DNA of 64,000 bases. It comes from Culex pipiens pallens. Its lineage: Eukaryota; Arthropoda; Insecta; Diptera; Culicidae. The DNA is taken from the NCBI RefSeq assembly GCF_016801865.2, contig NC_068938.1, positions 7,821,101 to 7,885,100 on the forward strand, written 5' to 3'. Of the stretch, positions 21,901-32,993 are shown piece after piece; position 1 is the stretch's first letter, and every line of letters starts with the position of its first letter. The position numbers and the translations under genes were made by a program. Under the pieces are notes generated by a model. The model was not told where the DNA came from and searched no databases. It saw only the letters and a list, made by a program, of their open reading frames with translations.

Positions 21901-22074
21901 GTTCTAGTTTTAATGATCTTGATGTTTTATCTTTTCAGCGCATTCATACATGCTGTTGATAAGGGAAACACCATTAGATCGTTTAAGCGTATGGTCAGTT
22001 GTATTGATAGGAGATTACGGTCCTGTTCAGCAACGTAGAAGGACAACCATGGGTGGTATCTCATGCTCATGCTC

Positions 22075-22205
22075 ATGCTTAACAATCAAGGCCGGGACCG
22101 ACATTTTACTTCCTCATCCGATGGAAGGTTGGAGCAGATGGGAATCGAACCCAGAATCATCCGCTTACAAAGCGGACAGCGTAACCATTCGGCCACGCAA
22201 TGCAC
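22075..22205 (-). mobile_element. tRNA-derived SINE head
   Basis: The minus strand carries A-box TGGCCGAATGG (22185-22195), an anticodon-arm-like TCCGCTTTGTAAGCGGA and B-box GGTTCGATTCC (22141-22151). Both Pol III boxes are near-perfect, but the 5' sequence does not pair with the 3' acceptor sequence, so this is a SINE head or pseudo-tRNA. The body continues leftwards through a CATGAGCATGAGCATGAG triplet. Confidence 0.6.
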
Positions 22206-22209
22206 TGCT

Positions 22210-25200
22210 CTGTGCAGGTTCAAAGTGAAATTAAAAATTTAAATCCTTATAAAATAACTTATGTCATTTATTTCAAAGCAGGCCGTTGCAAATACTTTTC
22301 AAAGTTTATGTCACCCTACCCCTCCCCATTCAAAATTGGTCCGTAAAATCAGGGGGAAATTTTTTTTTTTTTTCAAAAAACTTGAAAATTTTAATCGAAA
22401 TAGATGTCTAATCAACTAAAAACAATTTGAAATGCATTTTCCTGCGTTTTTAATCATATTAAGTATGTCTGGGTTCGATCAAAAATATTTTGATTTTTTT
22501 GTGAAATTTCGTTCTACAGCAAAAACTTTTTTTTCGCGAAAACTAAAATTTAGTCAAAACTTTTGAAAACTAATGATTGCAAAACAACTGGGCATGTGTA
22601 AATGCATTAAAAAAACTTTGTTCATTCAAATCTTTATACCATGGCTTGTAATTTCATTTTTTATATTTCTTTTTATTTTGTCCATACAAATATGGTATGC
22701 CAATATTTGAAAATCTGTACCTTGTTGAGGGGTTTTCTGATCGATTTAATGTTTTTGGCAATGTTGTAAGTTTTAGTAAGGACTATTTGTTGCAGGTTTT
22801 AAAGCTGACTTTTTTCACAAAATGAATTTCCTCAAATCTGTATTTATGATAATTTAATTTTTGTTTGTGTTAAGGGATAAAAACTTTTCAGCCACAGAGA
22901 AGAGCGGACAAAAATTGTTCCGCCAAGCTATGATTTTTTGAAAATATATTTTTTGGAATAAATGGTAAGATTTTCACAATTTTGTTGAAGTTAGATTTTA
23001 ATGTAAAATCGAATTTAAAAATTGATAAATGGCGCCGTTTATCCCAAAAACGGCCACATAACCACATAAAAGATTAGTGCAGTGCTTCTGGGGACGCTCT
23101 GTCCTGTTTTTTCGCGATAATTTTCGTCTCTTTTGTGTCGCTGTTTGTGTTCATGGGGTGATTGGTTTAATTTGATTTGGTTATATTTGTTTTATGTTAT
23201 TTTCTCTCTCCTAATTTCCTGTTGATACACTTTGTTTAATATTTCTGAATATTGTGTCGCCTTACCGCGTTCATTGACCGTGAAGAGACCGCACAGTTGC
23301 ATAATTCTGTTCTCGTTGTGACGTGTTTGTTTGCATGAGGTGGTGTGGTGGTGGGAAATATTTAGTCTTGTGCTCACTGCCGGTTCACGTCGTGAGCGTC
23401 GCTCTTGATTATTGTTGCCTTTCTAGAAAAAGTTGAGTCGATTGCGGGTAGTGAAGCCACGTGCTGCATGTTCCAATCGTTTTGAGTTTTTAAATTATTT
23501 GTGTTTTATAGTTTTCGATAGAGATGAGTCGAGTTTTAATGAGACAAGCAGGTTTAGTTCGTTTAAGTTATTGTTTTAATTTCATTACAATCGGTAACGT
23601 GGTGTCCTTTTTTCTTTTCGTTTATATTCGTTGGTCTTAATAATTTATTCCAACTGGCAGTTTAAGTATTCACTCATCAAACTATCAATTTTAAGAAGAG
23701 TAAAGCGTCTTTTATTTACTATTTTTGAAATTTGCTCGCGTTATCTAAATTGTAAAATCAGTAAAAATGTACTGATAAGTCCATCCCATAGCACTACTGC
23801 TCGGTTGGCACGCGTTCGATTAAAACACTTTTTAAATAATCAATTATCTATCTCTCCGCAGCCGGCTGCCTAAGATTCAAAATGTTCAACCGATAAACAA
23901 AATGCTCATAGTCACATCACTGCCACTCGTGAATCCTGACCTCATACCCATCTACTAACCCCCTCAAAACTCATGTGATACTTTGTCGGAGATGCAGTCG
24001 ATTGGGCGGTCTCTATCACTCAAGTATCGGACTAACATTCCCATCCACTTCCCCGTGACCCTACCACTGGTCGTGGCCGGCGCCGGTACTGATCAGCATG
24101 ATAGGGGCTTTTGAGAAGTTGCGAAGCGAGAAAAGATAGCTCCCACTCATCTTCCACGGCTCGTGGATGTAACTTCTGGAGGTCCTGGTCAATAACGGAG
24201 TAGCAACTGCAGGTGGGCACCTATGCTTCTATGCTACTGCTTACCCGATTAAAATTCGCCTTTTTTGTTGGTTTAATATTTTCCATTACCTTATTTTTAG
24301 CGGTTTTTCCTAGAGACGTATATATATCTCAGGAACTAAAAGATCTTCAATGTTTCTTAGACAATTTATTCAAAATTGGTGTACTTTGTGAACAATGAAA
24401 TAGAGATAACTTTTCGATTGGAAAATCGATTTTAATAATTAAAAAAATATGCTTGAAATCGTTTTTTTTTTTAATGAAATCATGTCTCGGTGGCAAAATT
24501 TTTGGCCATTCTTCTCTGTTACTCAATCTCAAAATACGGGTTTTGGGAATTCAACTTGAATTGATCAAAATTTTATTTTCAAAACAGGTATTTTTTTAGA
24601 GTGTAGCTATTTTTTTTTTTTGCTGAATAGTCTAAACCACAACGTTGTTCCAGACTTGGTATTTATCAAAAAATCCTTCCCAAGATTCAGATTGGTGTGT
24701 GGAAGGCTCCCAAAATTGTGTGGAGACTTGTATGGGTAAAACGAACATGAAAATTTTGCTTCTTTGATCATTATGAAGCCCCCCGGAAAGTTTTAGTTAA
24801 AAATACAAAAAATTAAAAACCATTGATTTGATGGAGAATTGCTCAATTTGGTTTTAATAATTTGCAAATAAAAAAACTCTGTGATCATCAATATTGGGTA
24901 CGTTTAAAATAAAATAAAATTTGAGGCAAGTCTGGAAAAAACATATGCATTTTATTTTACATCCAATGTTAATTCCAATTCTATAACATTTTTTTATGCA
25001 ATTTTTCTTGCTAAAGAATTTTTATTTTTAAGACATTCTTGACATAACAATCTTGCTTAGCTAAAACTGTCACATTCGTGTTTTCTTTAGTGGAAGTGGG
25101 GTTTCGCATCAATCAACGCCTCAAAATTTGTACAATTGCTTAAAGTTAAATTTCTAAATGACCTTTGCATAACACAAATGTTAATGAACAGCTATTAGCC

Positions 25201-25240
25201 TCTCATCATCACACACATTATCTAAATTAACAATCCAGAT
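22210..25240. other. Intergenic DNA with repeat remnants
   Basis: No gene is seen. 22300-22640 is a copy of the dispersed repeat seen at 9690-10020. 23075-23620 is GC-richer, with the look of a retroelement 5' leader (AGTGCAGTGCTTCTGGGG), but no ORF follows. 23861-24230 is the second CAGCCGGCTG repeat. The remainder is AT-rich. Confidence 0.35.
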
Positions 25241-26172
25241 TTCTATCTCCCTCCAAACTTTCCCATCCTGTTAGTATCACGTAACACAAAATTCACACAT
25301 GCAATTCGTGCTGACCCACGTGCGATCCAAATTAATCAGTGGGTTAGTTAGTCTCACAACACAACCTTTCAAACACAACATCCATTCTAGATCATACTCC
25401 ACATGTTTTCGATAAAAAACAAAGCAACTCAATTTCCTTGGCGCCTTTTCCCTTCGCGCCGATCGTAGTAGTCATTGAGTGCATCATCATCGTTTTTATG
25501 GTGAAACGCCGAGGTTCGTCACTTCACCGCCACTGTGGGTCACTCACAGCAGCATGATGATGATCGAGCGACGTACACTTGAATTCGCGTGAAAACAATT
25601 TTCCACTTGATCGGTGCATTTGCACTTGCATGCACTAACACACACACACACACGAATCGAACTTAGTGCATGTAGTGGCCAGTTTGGCTTAGTCGACTAA
25701 ACGTTGAACATCCCCAGCGCAGTAGTCAATCAATCGGCGGAGTCGGAGACGGTCGCAGTTGGCCACGAGTGCGCGCGTTCGGGGCGGGAAAAGCTAACTC
25801 AAGTCGCGGTTTTTATAGTTAAGGAGTTTGGTTTAATTGGTTGAAAGTGTGCGGGCCCAGGGTTACGTTGAGTCACGCAAAGTTTAAGGTTTTTTTTTAG
25901 TTTGGAAAAGTGGAAAATGAGAGTGAGAACAGATTGATCTGTTAAAATTACATTGTAGAGAACATTTGACCAATTTATTGTGCACGGAAATAGTTCAACT
26001 TGAATGTGTTATGCAATTCCAAGTCTGAACTAGCAATAAAGCATTTATCGGCGAGCTAAAACATGCAATGAATTATTAGCTGGAGAAGGTAGCAATTAGC
26101 AGGTGTTTCTCGAAAAGCCGCCCCTTCTAGACGACGACACGCTGCTGATGACGACTGATATCAATCATCGGA
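25241..26172 (+). promoter_or_regulatory. Probable promoter and leader region of gene 3
   Basis: This non-repetitive, more GC-rich stretch lies directly before the gene 3 ATG. It holds GGTCGCAGTTGGCCACGAGTG at about 25750, whose CAGTT fits an insect initiator. It also has a possible leader acceptor CCGCCCCTTCTAG at 26118-26130. These placements are inference from composition and motif only. Confidence 0.35.
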
Positions 26173-26189
26173 ATGCCCGCCGTCGATGA
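26148..26189 (+). other. Upstream ORF overlapping the gene 3 start
   Basis: ATG at 26148 opens a 13-residue frame ending in TGA at 26187-26189. It overlaps the gene 3 start codon (26173) in another frame. Its context (CTG before ATG) is weaker than that of the main ATG (GGA before ATG), so leaky scanning could reach the main start. Confidence 0.45.
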
Positions 26190-29100
26190 GGGCATCGAGC
26201 TGACCCCGAAGGGTCAGCAGCCACTGCTCAATTTTGTTCCGTCGACGGTCCGTTTTCAGAACATTTGCTACAATGTTGATGGTTCGTAGATTGAAGTTGC
26301 GTGAAGTTATTTCTGAACTCACAAATTGTTGTCCAACATTTCAGGCAAGGACATCCTGACCAACGTTTCCGGACGTTTCAAGCATGGCCGGTTGGTGGCC
26401 CTGATGGGGCCATCCGGAGCGGGGAAATCGTCCCTGTTGAACGTGTTGGCTGGGGTTGGGATGGTGGGGTTGAGTGGGGAGGTTACCATCAATGGAGAGC
26501 CCGTCGAAGAGAATGATCCGAGGAGTGTGTACGTGGAGCAGGATTGTCCACTGTTGAGTTACTTGACGGTACGGGGGACGATGACGTACGCTGTGGATAT
26601 GAAAATGAGCAGGAGGACGTCGAGGAAGGAGAAGAGGAATAAGGTTAGTTTTTAAACGTTTTTCAATCTTGAATCTTGAATCTTGAATCTTGAATCTTGA
26701 ATCTTGAATCTTGAATCTTGAATCTTGAATCTTGAATCTTGAATCTTGAATCTTGAATCTTGAATCTTGAATCTTGATTCTTGAATCTTGAATCTTGAAT
26801 CTTGAATCTTGAATCTTGAATCTTGAATCTTGAATCTTGAATCTTGAATCTTGAATCTTGAATCTTGAATCTTGAATCTTGAATCTTGAATCTTGAATCT
26901 TGAATCTTGAATCTTGAATCTTGAATCTTGAATCTTGAATCTTGAATCTTGAATCTTGAATCTTGAATCTTGAATCTTGAATCTTGAATCTTGAATCTTG
27001 AATCTTGAATCTTGAATCTTGATTTTTTTTATTTTTCTATGAATGCCATGTTTAGTTCGGAATTGTTGAGAAATATTAGAAATTCCAAAAAACTGTGATA
27101 AAGTCAAAGATGCACCTGTTACCATCAAAAGTAAAACAAAGATTTGTTTTATCTCATATTGGCCCAATAAAAATTGTATAATTGTTTTGGTCCTCAAGAT
27201 CTGGTCAAATTCGAGGAAGGGAAGACTAAAGTTCAAAAAAGTATCCCAAAATGCTCTACATACTCAAATAATACAGCTGCTGTCACAAATTTAGAAAATA
27301 TCAGCGAAATTTTGAAAAAATAGGGTCTTTACGCCTTTTTTCAGTATATGGTCCCAATTTTCAAATTTCTAAAAGAGATTAAAAAACCTTCATTTGAATG
27401 AAATTGATTAAATAATAAAAAATTCTTTACAACCTTTTTTCTATTTTTTTTGTCGATCAAAATTCAAATTTTTAGCAAAAACCTTTTTAGTTTTGAAGAG
27501 AGGGAGGAGGGAGGGGACAAAAATTTGAGATAAAAAATGAATTGGACATATTTATTTTTTCACTCAGTTGACCAAAAATGAATAATAAATTTTTAACTCA
27601 CAAAGGGTTTGACGCCTGAATGTGTATTTTTTCGCACAAAATTGCAATAACAAAAATTAAATTATGTTATTGCAGCTTGCAAAAAATAATTATTTGGCTG
27701 ATTTTTAATTTCAAACTGTTCATATCAATTTCAAAATCCTTTTAAAGATATACTTTTTCTTGTATCGCAAGTGATCAAATTTGGATAGAAACTTGTATGG
27801 AGAAAATAGTTATGAAGAATGGTTTCACAGTTAAACGTATGGGTCATTCCAGGTCAACTGAGTACACTTTTGGACTCGACCTTCACCGATTTGGACCAAA
27901 CTTGGAGGGAACGTTCATCTATCGATAGTTAACAGAAATCCCAAGTTTGGTGCTGATGGGACCATCCCTCTATTTTTGGCACCGCCCTCTTTTTTGGCGA
28001 TTTTCTAAAAAACTTTTTTTTCTTTTAATCATAACTTTGCAACTATTTGAGCAAAAGACTTTCTACAGGTTGCATTTTAAAGAAAATTGTCCAAGGAATT
28101 CGATAAAAATAAAATTTTAACCTTTAAATGCCCACTAATATTATATTTTAACGTTTTAAGTATAAAAATTCAGTTTTGACCAATTGATTATATTTTTATT
28201 TTTTTTTATTTTATCGCCATCGTGTTCCCCGGACAATTTTACATAATAATCAATGTAGACTTCATACTAAAATGAACTATTGACGAGATACAGCGATTTT
28301 ACTGAAGAAAGTTTGATTTTGCGCAGCACTCGGAAGTTCATGGTGTACTTTTCAACAAAAAGGAATGAATCTCGCATAATTCGGTTTTTATATGTGAGAA
28401 ACTTATTTCGGATTTGAATTCATAGGACAGAGTGCAGTGCAAAATCAAACTTTTTTAAGTAAAATCGCTGTATCTCGCCAATAGTTCATTTTAGTTTGAT
28501 GTCTACATTGATTATTATGTAAAATTGTCCGGGGAACACGATGGCGATAAAATAAAAAAAATAAAAATATAATCAATTGGTCAAAACTGAATTTTTATAC
28601 TTAAAACGTTAAAATATAATATTAGTGGGCATTTAAAGGTTAAAATTTTATTTTTATCGAATTCCTTGGACAATTTTCTATAAAATGCAACCTGTAGAAA
28701 GTCTTTTGCTCAAATAGTTGCAAAGTTATGATTAAAAGAAAAAAAAGTTTTTTAGAAAATCGCCAAAAAAGAGGGCGGTTTCAAAAATAGAGGGATGGTC
28801 CAATCAGCACCAAACTTGAGATTTCTGTTAACTATCGATAGATGAACGTTCCCTCCAAGTTTGGTCCAAATCGGTGAAGGTCGAGTCCAAAAGTGTACTC
28901 AGTTGACCTGGAATGACCCGTATTTAATTTGGGAAATGTTGAAATAACAGACAACATTATCAGATTTTTTTTGTGAAAATCTAGAAAATGACAAATAATG
29001 CTCCTTTATAACTTACAATTGTTTAAACACTAACAAGTATCGTAAACTGGGGTGACTTTGATAGCCCGGGGAGACTTTGATAGGTTTTTTAAATGCCCGT

Positions 29101-32100
29101 CAAAGTAATATCTCAACATTTTTGAGAATTTTGATTATGTAAGCATTAAGGGATAGCTTATTATCGAACATATATGCATAAATGTGACTGTTACATTGGA
29201 TGTATCAAAATTAGTGGCCAAATCAAATTTCTATCAATGTTACCCCGGGCTTTCAAAGTCACCCCAGTTTACGGTATTTGATTAAATAATTTTCAATAAA
29301 TCTTCACGAATTTTTGATACCAGTTTTTTTTTAAATTTAGGCCATTGAAATTTTCTTTCAAGTTTTTGCTACTCAAAAATAAAAAAAAATCAGCAGTCAA
29401 AAAAAATTTCGACGAATATAAAAATTTTCAATGAAAAAACTTGTACAATTGATTACATGGGTAATTCTCCGCCAACTCACACAGCGGTTGCCCCGACCCC
29501 TCTTCGATTTGCGTGAAACTTTGTCCAAAGGGGTAAATTTTGTCCCTGATCACGAATCCGAGGTTCGTTTTTTGATATCTCGTGACGGAGGGGCGGTACG
29601 ACCCCTTCCATTTTTGAACATGCGAAAAAAGAGGTGTTTTTCAATAATTTGCAGCCTGAAACGGTGATGAAATAGAAATTTGGTGTCCAAGGGACTTTTA
29701 TGTAAAATTAGGCGCCCGATTTGATGGCGTACTCAGAATTCCGAAAAAAACGTATTTTTCATCGAAAAAAACACTATAAAAGTTTTAAAAATTCTCCCAT
29801 TTTCCGTTACTCGACTGTGAAAAATTTGGAACATGTCATTTTATGGGAAATTTAATGTACTTTTCAAATCTACATTGACCCAGAAGGGTCATTTTTATCA
29901 TTTAGAACAAAATTTTTCATTTTAAAATTTCGTGTTTTTTCTAACATTGCAGGGTTATTTTTTAGAGTATAACAATGTTCTACAAAGTTGTAGAGCAGAC
30001 AATTACAAAATTTTTGATATATATACATAAGGGGTTTGCTTATAAACATCACGAGTTATCGCGATTTTACGAAAAAAAGTTTTGAAAAAGTTGGTCGTCA
30101 TCGATCATGGCCGTTCATGGTCACCCGCGACAGACACGGACGACGAAACAAAGAGAAACGCAAAAAGTAACTTTTTCAAAACTTTTTTTTTGTAAAATCG
30201 CGATAACTCGTGATGTTTGTAAGCAAACCCATTATGTATATATATCAAAATTTTTGTAATTGTCTGCTCTACAACTTTGTAGAAAATTTTTACACTCTAA
30301 TAAATAACCCAGCAAAGTTAGAAAAAACACGAAATTTTAAAATGAAAAATTTTGTTCTAGATGAAAAAATGACCCTTCTGGGTCAATGTAGATTCGAAAA
30401 GCACATTAAATTTCCCATAAAATGACATGTTCCAAAAATTTTTACAGTCGAGTAACGGAAAATGGGAGAATTTTTAAAACTTTTTTAGTGTTTTTTTTCG
30501 ATGAAAAATACGTTTTTTCGGAATTCTGAGTACGCTATCAAATCGGGCGCCTAATTTTACATAAAAGTCCCTTTGACACCAAATTTCTATCTCATCACCG
30601 TTTGAGGCTGCAAATTATTGAAAAACACCTCTTTTTTCGCATGTTCAAAAATGGAAGGGGTCGTACCGCCCCTCCGTCACGAGATATCAAAAATCGGACC
30701 TCGGATTCGTGATCAGGGACAAAAGCTACCCCTTTGGACAAAGTTTCACGCAAATCGAAGAGGGGTCGGGGCATCTTTTCCCGATTTCGTGTGAGTTTGT
30801 AGAGAATTACCCACATACTATTTTAAATTTGATATGTTTGTTTTATGGTTTAATCAAGTTAGGCACGTTCAGATCTTTTGCAAATTTTCAACGTTGGGAC
30901 AACAGATTGAAAAAGGACATTTGTTTTTGTAATATGGGAACCAAATGAAAGGAAATTTCGGAAAAAAAACATAAATGATCTCGAAACTACCTTTTTTGAA
31001 AAAAACAATCACTTTGATTTTAAGTCTTTTAGCATCACACGATTAGAAAATTTACGTTTTGTTTTTTTTTGAAAATCGTTATCCATTCAAATTTTCGATA
31101 ATTTGATAACTTTATTAAAAAATCATAAAATTTGAGTTTTTTTTAGAAACATGTGCATATTTTTAAGAATATTAACGTATTGAAATATTATGTTATTATC
31201 TGATTTTTTTTTTATTTTTCGATATCAATTTGAAATTCTAGATCATACGTAGTATTAGATAGCAGAAAAATCTAGTCGGATTTTGTGTTAGAATTACCGA
31301 GTTTTGTAAAAGAATTTAGTTTTTGATAAAAGTTGATTCTGAGAGAAATTTTCAATCCTTTGATACCCATATTGCTTAAACTTGAAACTTTAGTTGCTTC
31401 ATCGCTTAAACTTATTTTTGTGAAAATATTCAGGTAATTTCAGTTGGAATGAAAATCAAATGAAAAACTTTTACTCAATTATAAACTGCTTAAAGTACAT
31501 TGTGAAACATTTGTTACAATTTCCTTGATTCCAAATGCCAATTGTTTTATTTTTTATCTCTCTTCCAGATCAAAGAAATCCTCTCCCTGCTCGGCCTGGA
31601 CACGTGCGCCCGCACTCTGGTCAAGAACATTTCCGGCGGCGAGCAGAAACGCCTCTCGGTGGCCGTCGAACTCATCACCAACCCAGCGGTAATGCTCCTG
31701 GATGAACCCACCAGTGGTCTGGACAGTGCCTCCTCAATGCAACTTGTGTCTCACCTGAAGTCCCTCGCGATGGGAGGTCGCACGATCGTTTGTACGATCC
31801 ACCAACCGGCGTCCAGCTTGTTCCAGCTGTTTGACGACGTGTTCTTGCTGGTGAAGGGACGGTGCTTGTACTCTGGGCCAGTTGAAGGGATGATCGGAAC
31901 GCTGGAGGAGGGAGGTTTCCGATGTCCGGAGTACTACAACCCGGCGGATTTCGCGATCGAGGTGCTGCTGGATGCAGATGTAGAGGCTAAAGAGGCGATG
32001 ATCGCGAAGACCTCGGCTGAGATGCGGGAACTGTTTGAGGCTGGTCCTTCCAGTCCCAGTCTGCAGCGGGGAGATGGGATGGTTCGACGGTACCAGGTTC

Positions 32101-32993
32101 CGTTCTGGTATCAGTTCTTGGTGTTGCTCAAACGATCGGCGATCTCCAGTACCAAAGATGAGTTCTACTTTAGGATACGGTTTGGCTTTTACATCGCGAT
32201 AGGACTTGTGTTTGGAGTGGTGCACTACAACATAGGAAACGACGCTGCCAAAGTGATCGCGAACATCGGGTGCTTCTTCCAGCTGTTCAACTTTGTCTAC
32301 TTTGTCAACTCAATCGCTGTGATCAATTGTGAGTGTGACCTAAATGAGCCACGATCAACACCACAACTAATCAATTCTTTTCCCCCCGTAGACGCCGAAG
32401 AAGCGGACGTCTCGATCAAGGAGATTGCCAACAACTGGTACTCCCGTGACGCGTACTTCTTCTCCAAACTGCTCAACGATCTCCCGATGCAGATTCTGTG
32501 TCCAACGGTGATGTTACCGTCCCTCTACTATCTAACCAACCAACCCCTAGAATTCAACCGCATCGCCATGCTCTGGGTGATCTTCCTGCTTGGAGGCCTC
32601 GTCGGCCAATGCATTGGACTGCTGGTCGGGGTCTGCTTCGGACCAAAAACCCGGAACTTCATCCTCGGCAACACTTGCATCGTAGCGGTCCTCTTTTCCG
32701 GCTACGTGATCACGTCGTCAAATCTGGCGTGGTACCTAAAACCACTGTGTTACCTTTCATTTCAGTGGTACATGAATCAGGGCTCACTGTTGGCGCTGTA
32801 TGGATATGGTAGGGGAAGTCTGAAATGTGATCAAGTGTATTGCTATCTGAAGAAACCGAGCGTCATTTTGGAGGAGTTTGACGTGCAAACGGAGCGGATC
32901 GAGGACTGTTTGTGGCCGCTGGTGACGATGGTGGGAATTTTGTATGTGCTGACGTACGTGGCATTTGTTGTTAGGTTAAGGAGGATGAAGTAA
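26173..32993 (+). CDS. Gene 3: ABCG half-transporter, complete (589 aa)
   Basis: Coding exons are 26173-26281, 26345-26643, 31569-32328 and 32392-32993 (TAA). All introns are GT...AG and the total is 590 codons. The start MPAVDEGIELTPK was chosen as the first in-frame ATG with a purine at -3. NBD: Walker A GPSGAGKSS about 58-66, Q-loop Gln about 102, signature ISGGEQKRLS about 157-166, Walker B LLDEP about 179-183, H-loop His about 214. The TMD carries NNWYSRDAYFFSK, ITSSNLAWYLKP and a KCDQVYCY extracellular cysteine pair. The signature has Gln in place of the Lys/Arg of its paralogues. Introns 1 and 2 are at different places from genes 2, 4 and 5, but the phase-1 intron before YAEEADVSIKE is shared. 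Intron 2 (4.9 kb) holds a satellite, two foldback elements and a MITE. The substrate is unknown. Confidence 0.93.
26664..27021. repeat. (TTGAATC)n heptamer satellite, about 50 units
   Basis: TTGAATC is repeated almost perfectly for about 355 bp, with a single visible TTGATTC variant near 26773. Because 7 is not divisible by 3, all frames are open in a 7-residue cycle, which explains the long minus-strand open frame. It is not coding. Confidence 0.95.
27841..28919. repeat. Foldback element, family C (490-bp arms) in gene 3 intron
   Basis: The left arm is 27841-28331, the spacer about 28332-28429, and the right arm 28430-28919. The ends are GGGTCATTCCAGGTCAACTG and its complement. The arms differ at only a few sites (for example TTTTTGGCACC against GTTTCAAAAA). 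It lies in the transcribed strand of gene 3, so the pre-mRNA can fold into a hairpin of about 490 bp. Confidence 0.88.
29040..29274. mobile_element. TA-flanked MITE (CGTAAACTGGGGTGAC ends)
   Basis: The inverted ends CGTAAACTGGGGTGACTTTG and their complement differ at one terminal base. TA dinucleotides flank the element (29038-29039 and 29275-29276), as expected for Tc1/mariner-type movement. It is 235 bp and non-coding. Confidence 0.75.
29458..30813. repeat. Foldback element, family A, copy 2 (complete)
   Basis: The left arm is 29458-30092, the spacer 30093-30168, and the right arm 30169-30813. The outer ends are TGGGTAATTCTC and GAGAATTACCCA. The arms of about 640 bp are nearly identical. 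The 76-bp spacer is the reverse complement of that in copy 1. A second big hairpin within the same gene 3 intron is therefore possible. Confidence 0.88.

Larger units (their letters stand above)
26644..31568 (+). other. Intron 2 of gene 3 (4.9 kb)
   Basis: The donor is GTTAGT and the acceptor TCTCTCTTCCAG. In order it contains the heptamer array (26664-27021), foldback C (27841-28919), a TA-flanked MITE (29040-29274) and foldback A copy 2 (29458-30813). The coding frame joins directly from KRNK to IKEILSLL, so no exon is hidden inside. Confidence 0.85.

Noticed and set aside
22130..22205. tRNA-Thr(TGT) gene on the minus strand
   Set aside because: A- and B-boxes and an anticodon hairpin are present, but the acceptor stem does not pair, so SINE head is the better reading.
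26664..27021. CRISPR-like array
   Set aside because: These are contiguous 7-bp units without spacers in a eukaryotic intron.
26652..27236. 194-codon minus-strand open frame with a repeating KIQDSRF pattern
   Set aside because: It is the TTGAATC heptamer read through; a 7-bp repeat without stops is open in every frame. It has no start context and no family.
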